The notes beneath the pieces are model-generated. The model did no database searches. It was not told where the DNA came from and saw nothing but the letters and a program-made list of their open reading frames with translations. From Sedimenticola selenatireducens DSM 17993 (GTDB lineage: Bacteria > Pseudomonadota > Gammaproteobacteria > Chromatiales > Chromatiaceae), in NCBI RefSeq assembly GCF_000428045.1, contig NZ_ATZE01000010.1, positions 90,072-154,071 on the forward strand: DNA of 64,000 nt, written 5' to 3'. The position numbers and the translations under genes are program-made. This document shows positions 62,426 through 64,000 of the stretch, in pieces (the first letter of the stretch is position 1; the number at the start of each line of letters is the position of its first letter).

Positions 62426-63477
62426 TGCGGATTGTCGATGCCGCCCTGACGCCCTATCGACTCCCCTTTGCCACACCCTGGAGAAGCGCCGTCGGCCTCT
62501 GGCATGAGCGTCGGGGATGGTTGATCCGTATCACTGACCAGTCGGGACGCTGCGGCTACGGAGATGCCGCCCCCTTGCCGGCATCCGGTACCGAGACGCT
62601 CTCCGAGGCCAAACCCTGGCTCGACGCGCAACTCACTACCCTGATAGGGGCGATGCCCGAGCCAGCCTGTCGCCAGTTGCCAACCGGCTGCCCTGCCGCC
62701 CGCTGTGGCCTGGAGACGGCGCTGCTGGATCTGCAATCAAAACAGCAGGCGTTGCCGCTCTACCGGCTGCTGGGCGGTCGGGATATTCATCCAGTCCGGA
62801 TCAACGCGGCTATCGGCGCCCTGGACCAACAGGCCGGCGGACGGGCGGTTGCTGCCGTTGCAGCCGGCTATTCAATCCTCAAGCTGAAGCTCGGTTGCTC
62901 GCCAATCAAGACCGAGTTATCGCAGTTGCAACGACTCTGCAGTCAACTACCCGGGGAAGTAAGACTGCGCCTGGATGCCAATCGGGCCTGGCAACTCGAT
63001 GAGGCCGCCAACCTGATCGAAAAGCTGAATCACCTGCCCATCGAGTGCCTGGAAGAGCCACTGCATGAACCAACCCCACAAGGGCTCAAAGCCCTGCAAT
63101 CCCTGGCCCGCTTCGACCTGGCCCTGGACGAATCCCTGCCCCGCTATATCCGGGCGCAGCAACTGCAGCCGCTCCCGGTCAAGCGCATCGTCGTCAAGCC
63201 TGCCTGCCTGGGCGGCCTCGTCCCTGCACTGACATTGGTCGGGCAGGCCCACCAGTCCGCTGTCGCCTGCGTGATCACCAGCTCCCTGGAGAGCAGCGCC
63301 GGCCTCTGGCCCCTTTGTCACCTGTCCGCCACGGCAGATGCACTCACCACCCCGGCTGTCCACGGCCTGGCCACCAGCCACTGGTTTTCCCACGATCTGG
63401 GCACCCCGCCTGTTATCGCCAACGGCCGGGTGACGCTTGGATCGGAACCTGGCACCGGTTTTATACTGAAGGCATAA
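62425..63477 (+). CDS. menC: o-Succinylbenzoate synthase
   Basis: 350 residues, enolase superfamily: KLKLGCS (catalytic Lys), RLDANRAW, LEEPL and a DESLPR metal ligand segment. Dehydrates SHCHC to o-succinylbenzoate. menE and menH are absent from the window. Confidence 0.93.
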   Translation: MRIVDAALTPYRLPFATPWRSAVGLWHERRGWLIRITDQSGRCGYGDAAPLPASGTETLSEAKPWLDAQLTTLIGAMPEPACRQLPTGCPAARCGLETALLDLQSKQQALPLYRLLGGRDIHPVRINAAIGALDQQAGGRAVAAVAAGYSILKLKLGCSPIKTELSQLQRLCSQLPGEVRLRLDANRAWQLDEAANLIEKLNHLPIECLEEPLHEPTPQGLKALQSLARFDLALDESLPRYIRAQQLQPLPVKRIVVKPACLGGLVPALTLVGQAHQSAVACVITSSLESSAGLWPLCHLSATADALTTPAVHGLATSHWFSHDLGTPPVIANGRVTLGSEPGTGFILKA

Positions 63478-63503
63478 TCGACGCTGCAGAGGAGACCGCA
63501 CAG

Positions 63504-63776
63504 ATGCACGCATTACTGGATCAGCTCCCCAAGGCATCCCTCGGCTTTTGCCCCACGCCGCTGATGAACCTGCAGCGGCTCAGCCGGCAACTCGGTGGAC
63601 CGCCTATCCTGATGAAACGGGATGATCAGAGCGACCTGGCGCCGGGCGCCGACAAGACCCGCAAACTGGAGTATCTGGCCGTGACCGCCATTGCCGAGGG
63701 TTGCGAAACACTGATCACCGGCGGTGCGCCCGCCCCGTCCCCCTATGCCGCCTCACTACTCAACCCACAGGAGTGA
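63504..63776 (+). pseudogene. Truncated D-cysteine desulfhydrase/ACC deaminase-like protein
   Basis: 90 residues match the N-terminal part of a family of about 330: SLGFCPTPLMNLQRLSRQLG, LMKRDDQSDLAPGADKTRKLE with the PLP lysine, then TLITGGAP. After that the sequence is unrelated (PSPYAASLLNPQE) and stops. The rest of the domain is missing. It lies 26 bases after menC and 3 bases before the tautomerase gene, so it is probably a deletion remnant, though a small protein cannot be excluded. Confidence 0.65.
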
Positions 63777-63779
63777 TCC

Positions 63780-64000
63780 ATGCCGATTGTCACCATTACC
63801 CTGCGGGCCGGCCGCCCTGCCAGCGAGATCCGCGCGATCATGGATGCGGTGCATAACGCAACGGTCAATGCCTTCGATGTGCCCGAGACCAGCCGCAACC
63901 AGCGACTGGTGGAAATCGCCCCCGAATACCTGTTCTACCCACAAGGACGCTCGGAAGACTTCCTCACGGTGGAGATCGCCTCATTCCCCGGTCGACCGCC
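63780..64000 (+). CDS. Tautomerase-family protein, cut by window end
   Basis: 73 codons visible from the ATG at 63780, starting MPIVTITLRAGRP, so Pro is exposed at the N-terminus after Met removal, as in 4-oxalocrotonate tautomerase/MIF-fold enzymes. The family pattern continues through VETSRNQRLVEI-like sequence (PETSRNQRLVEIAPEYL). GGAG lies 5-8 bases before the start. Substrate unknown; 3' end is beyond the window. Confidence 0.75.
   Translation, partial: MPIVTITLRAGRPASEIRAIMDAVHNATVNAFDVPETSRNQRLVEIAPEYLFYPQGRSEDFLTVEIASFPGRP

Noticed and set aside
1-64000. CRISPR arrays, tRNA or rRNA genes
   Set aside because: Intergenic regions contain only REP-like palindromes and short tandem repeats; no regular spacer-repeat pattern and no tRNA or rRNA signature was recognised by eye.

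Overview
The window reads as chromosome of a free-living or symbiotic gammaproteobacterium with a sulfur/anaerobic-respiratory lifestyle, broadly like Sedimenticola or Thiodiazotropha. That placement is an inference from gene content: a menaquinone operon, a molybdopterin respiratory complex, multihaem cytochromes, a glyoxylate shunt with AceK, benzoate-CoA ligase with a branched-chain/aromatic-acid ABC transporter, acetoacetyl-CoA reductase, and many REP-like palindromes. No rRNA, tRNA, CRISPR array, transposase or phage gene was recognised.

Region 1 (1-2.9 kb): ArsJ-type arsenate detoxification (dedicated GAPDH plus ArsJ exporter) and an archease. Region 2 (2.9-19.4 kb, all minus strand): the most unusual part, a 16-gene co-oriented run. 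Reading 5' to 3' on the minus strand it encodes a four-cluster FeS subunit, an NrfD membrane subunit, a Tat-exported molybdopterin catalytic subunit, a TorD-like chaperone, a glycosyltransferase, a methylglyoxal-synthase-fold protein with altered active site, a poly-ferredoxin, a small cytochrome c, two Mrp/NBP35 ATPases, a TIM-barrel-like protein, a Cys-less rhodanese, a five-haem lipoprotein cytochrome, and a PhnD-like binding protein + histidine kinase + sigma-54 response regulator. The promoter region carries a sigma-54-like -24/-12 element and three GTTAC-N6-GTAAC palindromes upstream of it. Both the catalytic subunit and its FeS partner have one canonical cluster cysteine replaced by Asp.

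Region 3 (20.2-28 kb): glutamine amidotransferase-like protein, class V aminotransferase (serine/alanine-glyoxylate type), aceK, aceB, aceA and an RraA-like protein; together a glyoxylate module. aceA is preceded by a possible translationally coupled 10-codon leader. Region 4 (28.5-38.6 kb): benzoate-CoA ligase behind a strong sigma-54-like promoter, livKHMGF-type ABC transporter, then a dCache histidine kinase and a sigma-54 response regulator that plausibly control it. Region 5 (38.7-45.9 kb): a GalT/HIT-fold phosphorylase-like protein, a permease remnant, a DUF4212/VC_2705-type sodium symporter whose large subunit is interrupted by an in-frame TAG, a cNMP/CBS/DUF294 signalling protein and a DnaQ-like exonuclease.

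Region 6 (46-57 kb): phaB, a long-form GAPDH, a znuACB-zur-yidD operon read from a perfect Zur-like palindrome shared with a divergent zinc-ribbon gene, a diguanylate cyclase, an EEP-family phosphatase/nuclease, DsbA-like protein and cytochrome c4. Region 7 (57.3-64 kb): menF-D-B-A-C, a truncated D-cysteine desulfhydrase-like remnant, and a tautomerase cut by the window end. Menaquinone made by this operon could be the electron donor or acceptor of the NrfD-type complex in region 2 (inference).
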